In this document: positions 36,401-51,400 of the stretch, in pieces
Layout: every line of letters begins with the position of its first letter
How positions within the stretch are numbered: the stretch's first letter is position 1
DNA from: Ligula intestinalis
Taxonomy: Eukaryota; Platyhelminthes; Cestoda; Diphyllobothriidea; Diphyllobothriidae
NCBI GenBank assembly: GCA_036362985.1
Contig: JAYGXS010000001.1
Coordinates: 55,913,568-55,977,567, forward strand
Length of the DNA: 64,000 bases
Reading direction: 5' to 3'
Made by a program: the position numbers and the translations under genes
Notes under the pieces: model-generated
What the model was told of the DNA's origin: nothing
Databases searched by the model: none
What the model saw: only the letters and a program-made list of their open reading frames with translations

Positions 36401-39400
36401 TGTTAACCGACGCGTATGAAAACGTAATTGAAGACGAAACCACGTAGACTTCAAATTTTGGCGCAAGCTACCGCACGTCAAGAACTTCTTTGAGGCCATC
36501 AACCATCTTTTCACACCAATCGGAATTGGAGTTGAATACAGACCGAAGCAACAATCGTGTGTGGAGTAAAGAGGATAAAAAATCAGTTGCCAAGGCATGA
36601 AACATCTGGAGCCGTTAGCTGCATCTGCTGCAGTTGCGGGCAAAGCAAATATGTCGGAGAAAAGATGATTGTTCTGGAAGTGAATGAATAAACATGCAGC
36701 AAAAGTGAAAGGTAATGACGCCAACTCTCAATTTGTAGCGCATTCGTCGAGATCCACCTACACCGTAAAGTTCATCAAGGCTGACAATTTTGTAAGAGGC
36801 GACTACCTTTTGAAACATTTTTCTCCAACTCGATGATCCCCGCCCCATATTGAGCGCTATAACCTTAACTGAATGAAGGAATTTATTAGGGGATAAACGT
36901 GAGTTAACACTGCTTCTATTGACAGTATCGGCGAGCCAAATGGTCAATCACCCAACAAGGGGGATGGAATTGGGACCATCAACGACTTAAGTGCGTACAG
37001 CCAGGCTATCAACGCACTTAGTGCAACTGCCTACGGCGAAAGTGGGAACTGATAATTTAAGGAGATGGGATAGCAACTGCAACCTTTATCGGTTACCATA
37101 TCTGATGATTATGTGTTTGAGTGTGTCCTAAAAAGGCACGTTGACCGCGAATTCAAAGGGCTGGTGTTCTTTTAAATAAAAATGACGATAAATGTGTCTG
37201 ACAAAGAAAAAAGGAAACTGCAGTAGTTAGTTCCGATTTATTTGCCTGCTTCAATCCGAACCCCAGAACGGGAAAACCTATGATTCGAACCCGGTTCCCT
37301 GGGGAAACATGTCAGACGCACTACTACTTGAGTCATGGTTTCGTGTTGCCGAATGAAACGAGGCGAATTCCGGGGCAGATATGAACGAAGTTTATACACC
37401 TGGCTACAGTTAAAGACGGAAAACGGACGTTCACATTGTTTCAGGATTCCTCGTTTGGAATACGCAAACAGAGTTGGAATCGGACCAGTACAGTGAACGT
37501 CACTCCCACATGAATAAAGTAATCGGCCTTCACTGGGTCGGAAAATTATTCAATCTCCGAATTATCAATTAATTATTTTAACCTACCTGCCAGCCCTTGA
37601 CCTGGAGACTTGCCGAGAGGGCACGATCCACAAGGCCTTCAATCCTTTCTAAGCATTGACATTCTTCCAGAAACTCTTGGTAACATGAGTCCCCGTCTGC
37701 CACTCCGACCCTTTGCTCGATGTTGCGTGCTGTCGCAGGATTTGATGGAATTGAAGTAATGAACGCATCATATATCCCACCTTCTGGTGTCGATGATGCT
37801 GCGAGTACGCTTTGGGGAACAATACTGTAATTCTGTGGGTTGTTCGATTGCTGCCGAAGAGAGAGGTAAGAGTTAGAAGGGATATCACTAGTTGAGGATC
37901 GATCGGCCGCTTCGCTCGAGAGGGAGCATGTAGAGTTGCCAGAGTGCGAAAACTTCGTGGCGGAGAATTGGGCGTCACCAACACCGCCAAAGGAGGCCAA
38001 AGTTGAAGTAGAACCGGAAGTGGTGAGAAATGGAGCATTGCTGCCGCGACCTTTTCCACGACGAGAACGCACCCGCAGCAGGCTGGGGGTCCATCCATTA
38101 GCCAAGGCAGCAGATATAGTGTGCAGATCTATCACTGAAAATAAAGACACATTTGGTTCAGAGAGCCAGCGCGGATGGCTCAAGGACCACATGGGTCCAC
38201 ACTAGTAATGACAAATATTTTGGACCAGTATTAAAAATTCTGATCTGAGCACTAATAGGAAGTATAAACTATGAGTAAGATCTAATTTATGGTTGCAAGC
38301 GAAGTTGTTTTAGCCGAATCATCATGCAAGTGCTGCCATAGTAGGCCACCGGTATTCGACGATAACCCATGCGGACTAGCACACGTTTGTCGTGGATAAG
38401 ACGCATGTTATACTACAAGGAACGCTGACCAACTAAACTCATGAACACTTCCAAAATGCATGACGACATTGGTAACTGTGCAACACCGTGGTGGTGTTGA
38501 AGATCAACAAACTCCTCCAATGTCTAACTCAAGCGGACAGTCTTCGCAGCCTGTATCAGACGGCCATTAATCCGTCTTATGGAGTAAGGCATAGAAGCAG
38601 TACAAAAATTGACTGGCGGGTAGATGTGTTGAAATAGGAGAGCAAAACTTCGTAGTCCCTTAAAGCCAAAAAACTCGTTAGACAATGAGCATGACGTCGA
38701 CTTCGAACAAGCCCATCAAGCTTGCATTTGCGCACTTTTACGCTTTTTAGGGTACCCTGCACTTGAAGGATTGAATAATAATTGTGCAGGAAACAGGGCG
38801 ATGTTATGATGGAGCACTTCTTGGTTTCTTGGTTGATCTTTTGGCCCTAACAGTCCCTGTAAAACACTATTTCTCGGTTTTTTCTCTCCGTCCCTTTTCT
38901 GAGCAAGTTGACTGGAGTGCAAATTTGGAATTTCCGACGTTTTTTATTGATGACGAAAAGCAATTTGAAATTCGAAATGTAGGTGGAAAATAAAAATTAT
39001 ATTTCCTTCAAATGCCAGGGTTATACCGACAGCATCAAACACAAAGAGACGATAAACATCAACGTACCTGAGGACGAGTCTACCAGGACAGAAGGGCCAA
39101 CCATCTCTTCGTTTTTTTGTATTGACTTTGCTAACATACGTTCACGGATGCCCCGGGGGGAAAGAGCACCAAGAAGCGACTGCAAGGTCTCCAGATCGTG
39201 AATGCGCCACCAACAGTTCGTAAACTCTTGAGGGGGAAGATGAGCAGAAACCTTAACGCCAGCATGATCTACGTCATCTTTAGTTGTTTGAGCTGGCTTC
39301 CTAGTGGTTAGAGGCTGCAACTGGACACCACGCTTCTCCAGTAACTCATCCACCTGGAGCAAGAGTTCAGCGTCACCGACATTCATAGGATCACTGTCGT

Positions 39401-42400
39401 AGAACCGAGACCCGTCCTCCGAGGATATCACTGCTCCATCACTCAACCAGTTTTTCAATTGACGCAAAGATGTAAGCAGGGAATCATCACCCTTTTGATC
39501 ACTATTCGAGATTGCAGCCGACTTCTTCATTTCATAGGCAACAGCACGAAGTATTTGAATCTTGTAAAAGAGAACCACAACATGACAGGTCGGGTCATTC
39601 AGTGTGCAGGAACCACCCATTGAGGCGCGGTCTAACAAACCCGTTTGAGTAGCGAAGAGAAGCCCTGCTGTGGTAAGAAATGGCTCGTCAAGGCCAGACT
39701 GCTCCATTGCGAAAGTAAGATCCTGCTCAGTGAAGGAATTCCAAAGAATGTAGTCAGCAACATCTTTCGTAAAACTGTTTGAGGAAGGAGTCGAAGTGCC
39801 GTTATCGGGCTCTGGTACGGCGCCATTTCGTACCTTTTTGGTTGAAAGGTCCAGCGGTTGACAGGATGATTGGGATGAGTCTTCCTCCTTAGTTCTCACG
39901 TCTTCAGGCTCCGGACTTACCTTGAAAACCGGAGCAAACTTCTCATTTTCACAAATCTCGCACTTTGCAGGGCATATGGAAGCAGTGCGCACTGGCTCAA
40001 GATGGGACGAACTTAGGGTGGTATCAACTGTTGGGCTAGACTCGGGAAGTCCACCGCACTCAGGGTTCTTTCCTTCATCTATATTATATGCTGGAGATGT
40101 ATAATAGGCCTCCTCAGAGTAGACGGGGTCTTGATCTTTCACTTCAACATTTATTTCGGAGGAAAGAGTCTTGGAATTTTCGTCGGAGTCGACTCTCATC
40201 TCCTGGTGAGAATAATTATCATCGTTACACGGTTCTGTCTGGGTAGCAACAACGTTGACCCCATCCTGTTTTGAGTTCAAAACATGTGGCTGGTTCGTAG
40301 GAGGCTCTGAATTATCCCCTTCTTCCACAGAGGCTGGGGAGAGAACGTCTCCAAAAGACGCACTCATAGGCTCCGGCTTGATAGGTACAGTTGTGACTGT
40401 GTCCTTGCGAGAACACCTGAAAGATGAAGAGGACGCAGAGGAAACGCCAGCGGTACCAGAAAAGTTATAGTGCCTTTTGACAGCCAGTTTTCGGCTGGCC
40501 TTGATCTCAGCCACAATGAGGTCGGGATCAAAGAGTGTTCCCGAACCTTCCGCTCGCAGTCGCAGGCTCTCAGACGAATTGGAGACGCTGGATATGTCCT
40601 GACCCTCAACGAATATGCCGCCGACGGAACCAAGGACAAAGTAATTGCGGAAGTATCGATCCTGACCGAGATAAATGCCCGAGAGGCGATAGCTACACTC
40701 GTCTATAGCAAGCTGCTTCGCCTCAAGAACTTGGTTGAGGGTCTCGAGACGTTTCTCCAGTTCCTCGGCAGTGTCCACATCCTCTTCATCACCCGAGTTA
40801 TAGGTTGCCGCGATGGCAGCTGCCGAAACGGCTGCAGAGGCATTCGGCGAGGCTGCGAAGCAGGGGGCTGCCAGAATAGCTGTTTGCCGAATGTGTGCAT
40901 TTGAAAATTTGGAACAAGGCTCAGAACCGTTGGTCTTCTGAAGGAGGGGGCACATTGTTGGTTCGGTATCATCGATGTCTCTCTTGTTCACGGTATGATT
41001 GCAATCCAGGCGTTTGACTTTGGCATCAATAGATTCCGTGGGTGAAGGGGCACAGTGGATGGATTTTGAAGATTCCTCCAAGTTTAATCGCTGTCGGTCT
41101 GTGTTGTGTTGTGACCCACTATATAACTGTGTCATATTCATGTCGTTGCCGAATTTCCGGGCCAAAAGAATGCGAATCCTAGACCGAAAGAAATAAAGAC
41201 GTGAAATAACTGACGCGACGCTGTATGCATGGAGTATCTGGGCAGAAAATATGCACTTCTTACCGTCTAACTTTATTTTCGAGGTTAAACTTTTCCCTCC
41301 GGAGGGATGCCTGAAGGTCGATCGTCCGGTCTATTTCCGTGGATATAAGGCGACTGGAACACACTAATTCATCGCAAACGAAGGCCAGTAAGGCGGCAAG
41401 TTTCTCACCAGAGAGCTCTGAAAGGTGACTAACGTTTGTAGGTGCCAGCCAGTCAGACATTTCATCCTCGTAGCCCCTTCGACCAATTAGGAAAACGCGG
41501 AGTAGCCCCGTTACAGTTGAGGAACTAACTTCCATCTCGCTGAAGCGTTGGCCTAACAGTTGCGTAACCTAGGTTGTGGTAGAAAATATTGTAAGGGTGG
41601 AAAATACAGTATACCGAAGAGGAAAATCTTTGGTGAAACTTACGATACGAGGACTGGGTATGCCTGGATCCAAGATGGCGAACTTTAGCAACTCCACAAT
41701 AACATGTGTAACCGCATCCAGACAACTTCTGTTGCGATCGACGAGGGCGGACTGCAAAGTCCCGAGCGATGGAATTGTCTCTGAATCTAAACATGATAAC
41801 GGAACCGTGACACCTTATCATAAAATGTCAGCTTACAGTAGACAATACATGTAACTAACTAGTAAAAGCGACCTCAATTCGTTATTTATATTTGATTTTA
41901 CGTACATTGTAACCGAAATAGATAGCTTATAGGTGATGATAGTTCCATGTAAAGATTCAAAAATCGGATGGGCCGGTCTTTTACAAAACAAATGTGACAC
42001 CTTGATTTATATGTCCTTCGACTGATAATGCACAGTTTTTGTTTTCGCACACACTAAAATCTACCTAAAATCTAGATTTTATAGACGAATTACGTCCGCC
42101 AAAACTGCGTACAACTGCGTCCCTAGGAATTAAATAACAGGTTTGCTTGGGAAAAAATTGAATAGAACATGACCAACGTCTGAAAGACGCAGCTTCCGAG
42201 TTTGCTCGCGATAGTAGAGACCTAGGCTAAGTATGTAGGTCACGCATTTTCCTTTGACAGCAAAAATCCTCAATAGATATTATTTAAATTCCTGTTTAAT
42301 GCCAAACTGGCTTCAAATTTGACCATGGCGAAACATAATGAAACGAGTTTTTTCTTTGAAGACCTACCAATGCAAAGGACCTCTGTAAAAACGTGCAGGA

Positions 42401-45400
42401 ATTCCACCGTGAGAAGGCAGTCTGCAAACATTTTACTTGACATTTTGTTTTCCTTAATTCGGTCAAAGATTGGCAGAGGCTGTTTGGTAAAAGAAAGGAA
42501 AAAGTAAAATAAATTGAAATCGAAGGAATTTATATGAACAGTAGCCTCTCGGTGGAGGTACCGTCATGTGGAGCATAAAGGTGAACTAACATGATCTCTA
42601 AGCAATAGACGTGAGAGCTAAACTGGGGTTTTATATTATTGTTAGAAATTATGCTAGCATAGATGCAAGCAGTCGGCCTATTAAGTGACCTCAAAGGTGC
42701 TGTGACATCGGATAATTATCACTATGTGCTCCGCTTGCAGTGAATCAACCGTCCGTATGAGCTACAGAGCGAGGGGAGCTCTGTAGACATAGCTACTGCT
42801 CTATAATTAGCGGCAGAGAGTCATGTCCAATGAATTTGTGCAAGGGCTGCCCTTTTGGTCTGACTTATTTCAAAACATTTCTGTAAGTTCCTCAATATGT
42901 CTTTGTGTTACCCTTTTGGTCGCCTTAGCTCACAACACAGGTAGAAGAATTGATCTGGTGGGCATCCATCATTCCTCCTCGCGACATAGCCACATCACCT
43001 AATTTGAATCTGTCTCAAGTGAACATTCTGTTGCTTCCAGCACCTACCTTGTCCAGAATCTGTTTCTGTTAAGTTAATTTAGCAGTCTCCGGAGATAGAT
43101 AAGCGTGTTTCTAGCGCCGCGTCCTGTTTAAGCGACCATACATGTAATGTTTGTGGATTTTTCGGGTTTCAGAGCCATGGGGATGCGTGGTCAATAATAT
43201 CTTCGATTCTGTCTTGAAAATAATGTTTTAGCGACTATGCATGGCGTATAAAAGTCCCAGAAGGGTCTTGCACACTTTGTTGTTACCGGCTGCATGTTCT
43301 GTGTTGTTACTTGTGCAGGCTTTGCTAAAATGATTCTGTTCGGTTTCGTAGTCATTTAACCATTCCTAGTACTGTCAGTGTGCAGGTTAAAGACCTTTCT
43401 TTAAAATAAGGCAGGTTGCCTCGCTTCTTTCGCCATTTTGTCCTAGAATTGACGCATGCTACCTAGAGGCCTTCGCGACGCCGTCTCTGTACCTTACCGC
43501 CCCCACTTTATGTTGTCGTTCGTCTCTCTGTATTCCTGGTCTCCTCGCCTCCTCCAGGGCGCACTTGTAAGTACCGCCAATGCAGGTTTTAGATCACGTA
43601 AAGTCAACTAAGTGTGTCTCGACGCGTGTCCAGCCTTTGCTGGACCAGCTTCGTAGGGCGGTTGGAAAAGGTCATAGTATTAAACATCCACAAAACGAAA
43701 TCGGGGCAGAAAGTAGGAAACTGACCTAGCTGCGGATCAGATATTTTAGGTGCTGCCTGTGGCCGTGAAATCATACATTTCTAAATCAAAACCCCACCCT
43801 ATATTAATTTGAATTGGATGTATTTTCAAATCCGCAATTAATTTAACTTGTTGATTTGACAAACTAACTTAAGACTTCGTTTCGTGTTTAGAGAAGTTTT
43901 GCGCCAACTACAGATGGCTATTCAACGAGAACAGGAAGCCGGCAGATGTACCATTGGTAGCGCACCTTATATGCGCTTAGCCCCAGGCTTCTGTCTTACG
44001 GTTAGGGTTAGTAATAGGGTTATGCATAACGACATAAGTAGGCATTTATGTATAGCAAACTTCATAATCGCGATTAGCCTTTTCGTGTCGTTCCAATGAA
44101 ACAATTACGCTATAGTAGCGTCACAGCCTTTCCCTTTAGGTAAGCACACTTGAGTTGCCATTTACTGTCTTTCCACAATTGCGATAAGCCTATTGCCTAC
44201 TTTCCCACATAGTTCTCGTAAGCCACAGGAAAGGGGCTAAGCGTATATAAATTGCGCTACCAATGATACATATGTTCAGGGAGCCCCCGCCGACCGTCTG
44301 TGGACATCCTAGAAGGCAAGTAAATATTGAGAAAGGAAACCTGACCCGGCCAAACAGCCACCAAGTTGACACCAACAACACTGCACTCAAACTGTGTCGC
44401 CGTCTGAGAGGCAGAAGCTGAAGCTTTTGAAACTCAAGGCAATAACCGCTAGATAATATATGTGCGTGAACCTTCTTAGATGACCAAAACGGTGTGTCAG
44501 ACCGAAACCAGAAAAACCTTTTGATACACTGACAGAAAGACAGTGTCACGCAGAATGGGCCATTTGTCAGAGTGCGCAAGTGTCCTCGGTAAAAAAGGCA
44601 ATGACAAGTGTCGGCTTGTATGGCAGGTACAACTTTGCTCTTTGCTCCCCGCTACCGAAACCGTAATCGGTGTCAGTATTCCACAGAAGAAAAAATCCTA
44701 AGAAAATGTCCCAAAATTATCATGAATGAGGTGAAAATTGGACTCGACAGGAGACGACTGAAAATGAACTACACTGTAAAGGAGAAGACGCGATCTCCGG
44801 AACAGCAATTCTATTGAATGAATGCAGGTGTTTCACCGATTTAGTCAAGGAACAATTAAGTTCCGCTTTGCCAAGGAGCTCGCAACGCAAACCCTAATGA
44901 CCGTCTTATAGTGACGAAGTTGATATGATGAAGTGGATCCGACAAAGCAAAGGGGGAGACTGGAATGGCCATTTCTGGCTTATTAGCCGTCATCAGCCAG
45001 TCATACCCAATCTTTGCTTTGTCGGATCCACTTCAGCAATTCTATTATTCTGAGCTTTTGACTCCATATATGAGGCCATCGTCAGAGAAAATGAGAAAGC
45101 AGCAAACGTTGGCTACGCGTAAATGGGGGTGGGGGGTGGCACTTGTGGTTGGTGCATGCTCACGTCATCTTATCGTGTCTCCCCTGCGCGCTTCCTTGGA
45201 GTTATGGCATCTGACCTTAGCGCCGTGTCTTGCGTGGCAGCCTGCGTGCTTGGACAGGAACTGGGCTATAGTTTCTGGCCGCGAGCACGGATGGCAAAAT
45301 AACAGGGCGGTACATCCACATGCCTGTTGATGGAGTTGGAGTCGGATACCCAGGTCTCCAGTAGTTCTCGCCCCATCTTATTAGCGGCGCGTGCCATTTT

Positions 45401-48400
45401 CCGTGTGTCCGAGAAGTCAAATTCGTGGCCTTCTTCCAGAATGTTGGTAGTAATCGGGGATAGTGGGTCGCCTCTCCGCACTGCCCGTTTGTGCTTCAAT
45501 ATTCACGAACTGAGTCGTCTTTCGGTCTGCCCTGTATAATGGCAAGAACAGTCGCGACATGGCACCTGATAAACGACGCCAGACTGCTCACACACATCCC
45601 GTGGGTCTTTTAGTTGCATGACTCGCGAAGGCATGGTAGCTGGCGGACGATGAGCAATACCCACTCCGAGCTCTGCAGCGATACGTTCAGTTGCTTCTGA
45701 CACATTTTCATGTACGGTAGAGGGGGCCAAACGTTGTTGGCTCTTCTTCGTTTCTTCCCTATAGGCGTGTACGGAGGCAGCGGCTGACGAAGCTGTTCGG
45801 GTATCCATCCCTGGCCGGCTGGTCCCGAAGACGTCGTTGTTCTTGCACTCACCCCTCCGGTTTACTACAGTGTGTCTTCGCCCTCTAAAAGAGCGCTCTA
45901 ATACAGCCACTTTTACTCGCTTTTGGGCGGTTGCAATGGGAGCTGAGCACCTGGGTTGTGTTAGTCACCTTTCTATAAACCTTGATGGTGAGTTCCCTGT
46001 TGGGTCTGCGCGTGAAGAAGACATCCAGGAACAGCAGTCGTCCGGCACTCTCTTCTTCCCTTGTGAGTTGGATATCAGGGAAGATGCCGTTAAGTAAGCT
46101 TTGGAAGTTCGCTAGCCTGCTCTGTTCGATTACAGCGAAAGTGTCGTCCACGTATCGGCACAGGAATGCAGGTCTAAATTGATCGAATGCGACTTTTTTT
46201 AGCTCCTGTAAGGCCAGTACTGCGATGAGACTGGAAATTGGGGATCCCATCGGCGTCCCTTTGGTCTGTTCGTATGTTCTGCACTAAACGCAAAAGGGTA
46301 CGTTGGCAGAAGAAAAAAAGTTGCATAAGATGGTGAATTTTTAGAGGACGCGCGCAAGGGAGACACGATAAAACGGCGTGGGCATGGACCAATCACAATT
46401 GCCACCCCCTTTGCCACCCCCATTTACGCGTAGCCAACGTTTGCTGCTTCCTCTTTTTCTCTGACGATGACCTCTTATGTGGAGCCGAAAGCTCAGAATA
46501 AAAAAAATTGCCGTTCCAGAGATCGCGTCTTTTTCTCCTTTACAACAGAAACCTGGGACACGCACATTTGCTTCGATTTGTACTAATTACACTGTTCTGT
46601 AAATTCAAAATACCGATACTTGGTTCCACGAATGGGATGTATAAACGTTATCGACATTTAAAAAAGAGCTTCTAGTTATTTGCCTCTGTCAGGTGATTGT
46701 AATTCGCATGGACTAGGAGGACCTCGTTGCAGCTGTAGGTTACTATAGAAGAAGCATACGGTAGCCATACTACTTCTAAAAAAACTAATAAAAGCGTTAA
46801 GTTTCTGGTTGCAGTCAAGTATGAAGTGGCAAAACAAGCTAGGCATGACTCCTACGGAGCTTAAAGACAATGTTGTGTCCGATATTGAAATGTAAATATT
46901 AAATGAGAAGAAAGAACGCAATAACGAGGACACAAAGATATCTGACATCTGGACGTTCAAATGATTAACCCAGAGGCTCACTTCCTGGTTTAACAGACGA
47001 AGGTCTTCCACCGGTCGTTTCATTTCTGCCTGGATCAATTTCTCAATTCGCTGAAAGATGGAGGAAGCAAAAAGAACAACGTAACTAACGCGTTTCGAAG
47101 TTTACACAAATACACTGTTTTAAAAAATATGCAATTGTCAACTTGTTGCAAGATTCCAGAAGTCAGTACCGCGCAGGTATTAACATTCAAACGGCAGATG
47201 ACCTGTCTCAGTTAAAGCAGGCTAGGGGGCCTCCATTTTAGGCTACTAGTGATGCCGCGACAAATTAACTCAGTCAGCGTAAGATAAGGAAGACTGGGGT
47301 AGCCATCAACAGCCGATCAATTCGATGAAGGTCACTCATAATAATTTACCGGTATGGCAGCACAGGTACTAGCTAAATGCCTAGACACGCAAGTTTGACC
47401 GATCTTGTGCCGCTGCATGATGCAGCTGCGAGAGGTTCGGCTCATCGGCAAATCTCCCTGTAGATTTCCCGTGCGTTTTCTGGTATATCAACTACAGTTT
47501 CCACCCTGTCTTGTTTAGTTTCCGAGGGAATTAATGCGTGAACTTGGAATTAATTCTTCGCAACAGAGCGTTTCACACTGGCTCCGAAAGTTGATAGGAA
47601 TATTGAAACTAAAACCCATCAGGTACAGCGGAATAGCTGCATAATATTCACAAACTGGCAACAGGTCATGCCTAAAAAGGTCCGTTCTGAAGGATGTATT
47701 CCAAAGGTGCGCATTAACTTCCTCAGAAATTAAACAAGACAGAATATCAATCAAATTTCATCTCCATACAACTACTTGTGTAGATTCTAGACCCTAAAAT
47801 CCAAGGCAAGGCAAAAATACTCATCCACTGCCAGCAATCCTTATATTTATGTTAAAATGGTTTACATGTGATCTTAAACAAGGCGTCTCTTTAAGAAGAC
47901 TATTGAAAGGAGATAAAAACCGCCGACTATGCGATCATTTTTGAGTCTTGTTCGTCTTATTCACAAACTCTGGATTAGGTGAAAAGCGTTCATGGCACGT
48001 CGTTCTCAGAATAGTCATCAGAATGCCTCACCACTGTCGGGCAGAACAATGGAAAGGATTTCGCTGGTAGTGGATAATTTGTCCGTATGAGCGGTTCAGT
48101 CAGCACCTTCTTTACAACCTAGACGTCTACCCCATGGGACAGTGGTTTGAAGGGACCCAGTGTAGTTTGGATGTTGTATTGCCTAAAATTCTTTCTTTTG
48201 CGTCAGGATAACTGCAAAACCTAACTGTGATCACCCCAAAGTTAATGCACATTTTAATTTAGACCATTAGTAGGAAGTACGTTTCAGGCAGGCATGTAGG
48301 TTTCGACCGCTACAAGCAGCCACACGCCTATGATAGAAAAGCCACTGCTGCATCTAGCAGTCCGCTCATAGCCGTCATCGCCCACGTTTGCGCCTGAACG

Positions 48401-51400
48401 AGGAGAGAAGGAAAGCAACTGCTATCATCGTGACAGTCACCCCAACCGATTAAAGTCCATCCACCTTACCAATTACAAGTTCTGCCAAGAACGGTCGCTA
48501 GCACGCCCTACTCAATTCACGTCCTTTCCTCTAGTCCATGGGTGTAAGAGGGGAAGGGGAGGGAGACGAGATAAGCGACCGAGTCGGAGATGAGGATGCG
48601 CTCTCCATAAGTCATCTGAGCGGCGTTCAGTTTGGCCTGAGTTATTTCTCTCTCTCTTTCTAGTACACACACACACCCCTCCCTTACGGACAGATCGTCC
48701 ACAAACGCAGACGCGCATAGCTAGAAAATTTAACAGAAAATGGCAACTAAAGAAGTTGAACGCCGGACGACGGAGCATAACGCAAATTCGCATGGATGGC
48801 GGTAGTGCCCTCGGGGTGGCTTCTAAAAGCAACGCACCTTTCTAATCAAGCAGGATGGTTGCCGCTAGCCAGTAAAGTCAATGTGAAACGTTTGTTCACG
48901 TTAAAGGAGCCAATCAGTCGTTTTCTTCTTTGCCGCAGTTTTATAACACGCTATGATATTTCCCAAAGGGGAGCCCCACTGAGAAAGTAGTTTTTCGCAA
49001 CTTCGTCCCCCGTTTGTCCTAATTTGTTTCGACTTGCATCAAGGAGTGGAATTGAAGAAAACTCGGGAAAGGGTAGGCTAGAAGTACGCCAGTCAGCCTT
49101 CACGATTTAAACAATGAACAGCAGTACTATAACAGTACTAGAGCGGAGAAAACCAGGACTGAGTGAACCATGGCTCAGTGGCAGAGAGCAGGTTGGAGCC
49201 TTGGATAGTGCACAAACTGGGTTTGGGTATGGCTGGTTAATGACGGCTAATAAGTTAGAAATTGCCATTCCAATCTGTTGTCTTTATCGGCAACTTTAAA
49301 CTGTGTGAACCGTTGGATTATACGATTAAACTTTAACAGCCGTGGTAAGAGGAAAACCATTATATTTCCGCTCTAGCCCTCCCCCTTACTCTCCACAGGA
49401 TTGAGCAATGTTCTGCGCGTGTATGTGTTGTGTACTCCATTCACGTTTGATGAGTCTTCGTTGTAATCAACACTCACTCACCTACCAACCTTTTCCTTTG
49501 CATAAGGCTCACCCGTAAGTCCGAATGACAGCCTCCATCGCTTATGTACCTACCCCGTTTGACATTCCCTGACTTTTTATTAGACAGTTTTATATGCTTA
49601 CAACGACCCTTGAGCGAGACTATGAAGTTCTTGCAGTTAATAAAATCCACCTGGTTAGCCAATATGGTCGAACTTAAATTTCTTGCAAACACGTTTCAAA
49701 GGCGAATAAGCATAACCTCCTCAGTCGTTTCGTACCTGTTCCTTCAGTTTCTCTAGTTGCGTCCGTCGGTGTTTTTTTAATTGAGCCTCTTTTTCATCCT
49801 CCAGCCGACGTTGATCCTTGACAAGTTGTAAGAAGAATTCCCTCAACTTCTCCAATTCCTTTAAAAAAAGATGAAAACAAGTAGGTTTATAAGGAAAACT
49901 TCGGTAGGGACAGCTCTGTTTTTCTTAACTATCTCGAGTTGCTGGCCCACAACGAATGCAAAGAAATGCATCTCTGTGAGACAACGGAGGGGCATAAAAA
50001 TTTCTTTTAGACATGAAGATCGGCCACAAACCGCTTCTCGGTAAGTGTCAAAAAAGACGTCCTACGGAAGCAATATGACGGATTGGCGGGTTCTGCGCGG
50101 CATCCCGGCGGCAAAAAATTATCAGCGCCTCGCTAGGGCAAGATCCGACTTTAAAGCCGCATACGTTCGTGGCAAGTGCGTCCTAGCAAGTGAAACGTTC
50201 ATTAAGCGAGAACAGAAAACAAATCCATACGTAAGTGGAAGTTAGTACCGTTAAGCTGTTCAGACTAGTCAGCCCCAGAGCTTGTTGTTGCTGGTGTGGG
50301 TGGAGGGAAGGTAAATCACATAGCTTCAATGGCGAAGGGGGCGGTGGGCTGAGTAAAGTGGACGTTGAGAGCATTGGACCGCCACTTCCGCCCGCGCTAC
50401 CGAGTAGTGGTAACCACGGCGACCAGAGAGCAGTCATCTGATTGGTCATAGTAGGAGAGAGGGGTGGTGGGAGATGGAGGAATCGTGGGAAGCTAAGGTC
50501 AGGCGCACAGGCAGCGGATGTTGCAGAGGTTCGAAACATGGAGAAATCATTTTCAAACGGAACCTTTTGTGTGTTGGAGCCACAAGACGAGGCAGAAAGA
50601 CCTGGGACGGTCAACTGCTCAACGGGCTCGCCCATAAACGTCTGTGGCTGCTGTTTCGGAAGTTGCGTGAGTGGAAAACCTGTGGAGAAAAATAAAGCTC
50701 ATGTAGGGGAACGCAGGTAGTAATGCACATTCATATCATAGAGAGCACTCCCGCAGATTGTAGAGCCTATCAGCTTTAAGTAAATCTAGTTTGGCAACTC
50801 GACATTCGATCAGAGGGAAAAACATGGTGAAAACTTGCACTCCTGTGTCAGAGACATTCAAGTTATAGACGCCGTTGAGCCGTTTATAGTGAATTTTCAA
50901 AAGTGACCTTTTAATCTATGTGTGTATCGTAAATATTATATTGTGGTGCTGTGACGCGCAGACGGGTTCGCCAACCCCGTTAGCCACCGAGCCCGATCCT
51001 GCCTCCGGTCTTATTGACTTTGTCTTGAAACCGGGCACAGGTGGGTGAAAGAAGAGTGTGTGGTTGATGCTGCGAAAGTTTACTGTCACTAAAAAACTAA
51101 TCAACGCGCAAGTCACCGCGTAAGCCTTCAGCTTACTGAAGCAGACGGTGAACATCATCGAAACCGACGGTCTAACTGTCATATTGAGAAGATTTTCTAA
51201 AAAACGCAAGAATAGACCGCACAAGACCATCCGATATGTTCCCCGATAGTATGTCATAAATGTGCATGTAGTGTGTTGAATTGTGTTGAAAAAATGGAAA
51301 ATGGAGTCGAGAGCGCATCGTCAAGTTTATTTATTATTTATTAATAAAAAATGTACAGTTCCAAACGAAAACTTCCAGAAAACACCGTTGCATAAGATAG

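Noticed and set aside
40470..40904. 144-codon plus-strand ORF
   Set aside because: It is antisense to BAZ2 exon 13, whose minus-strand product carries clear family motifs.
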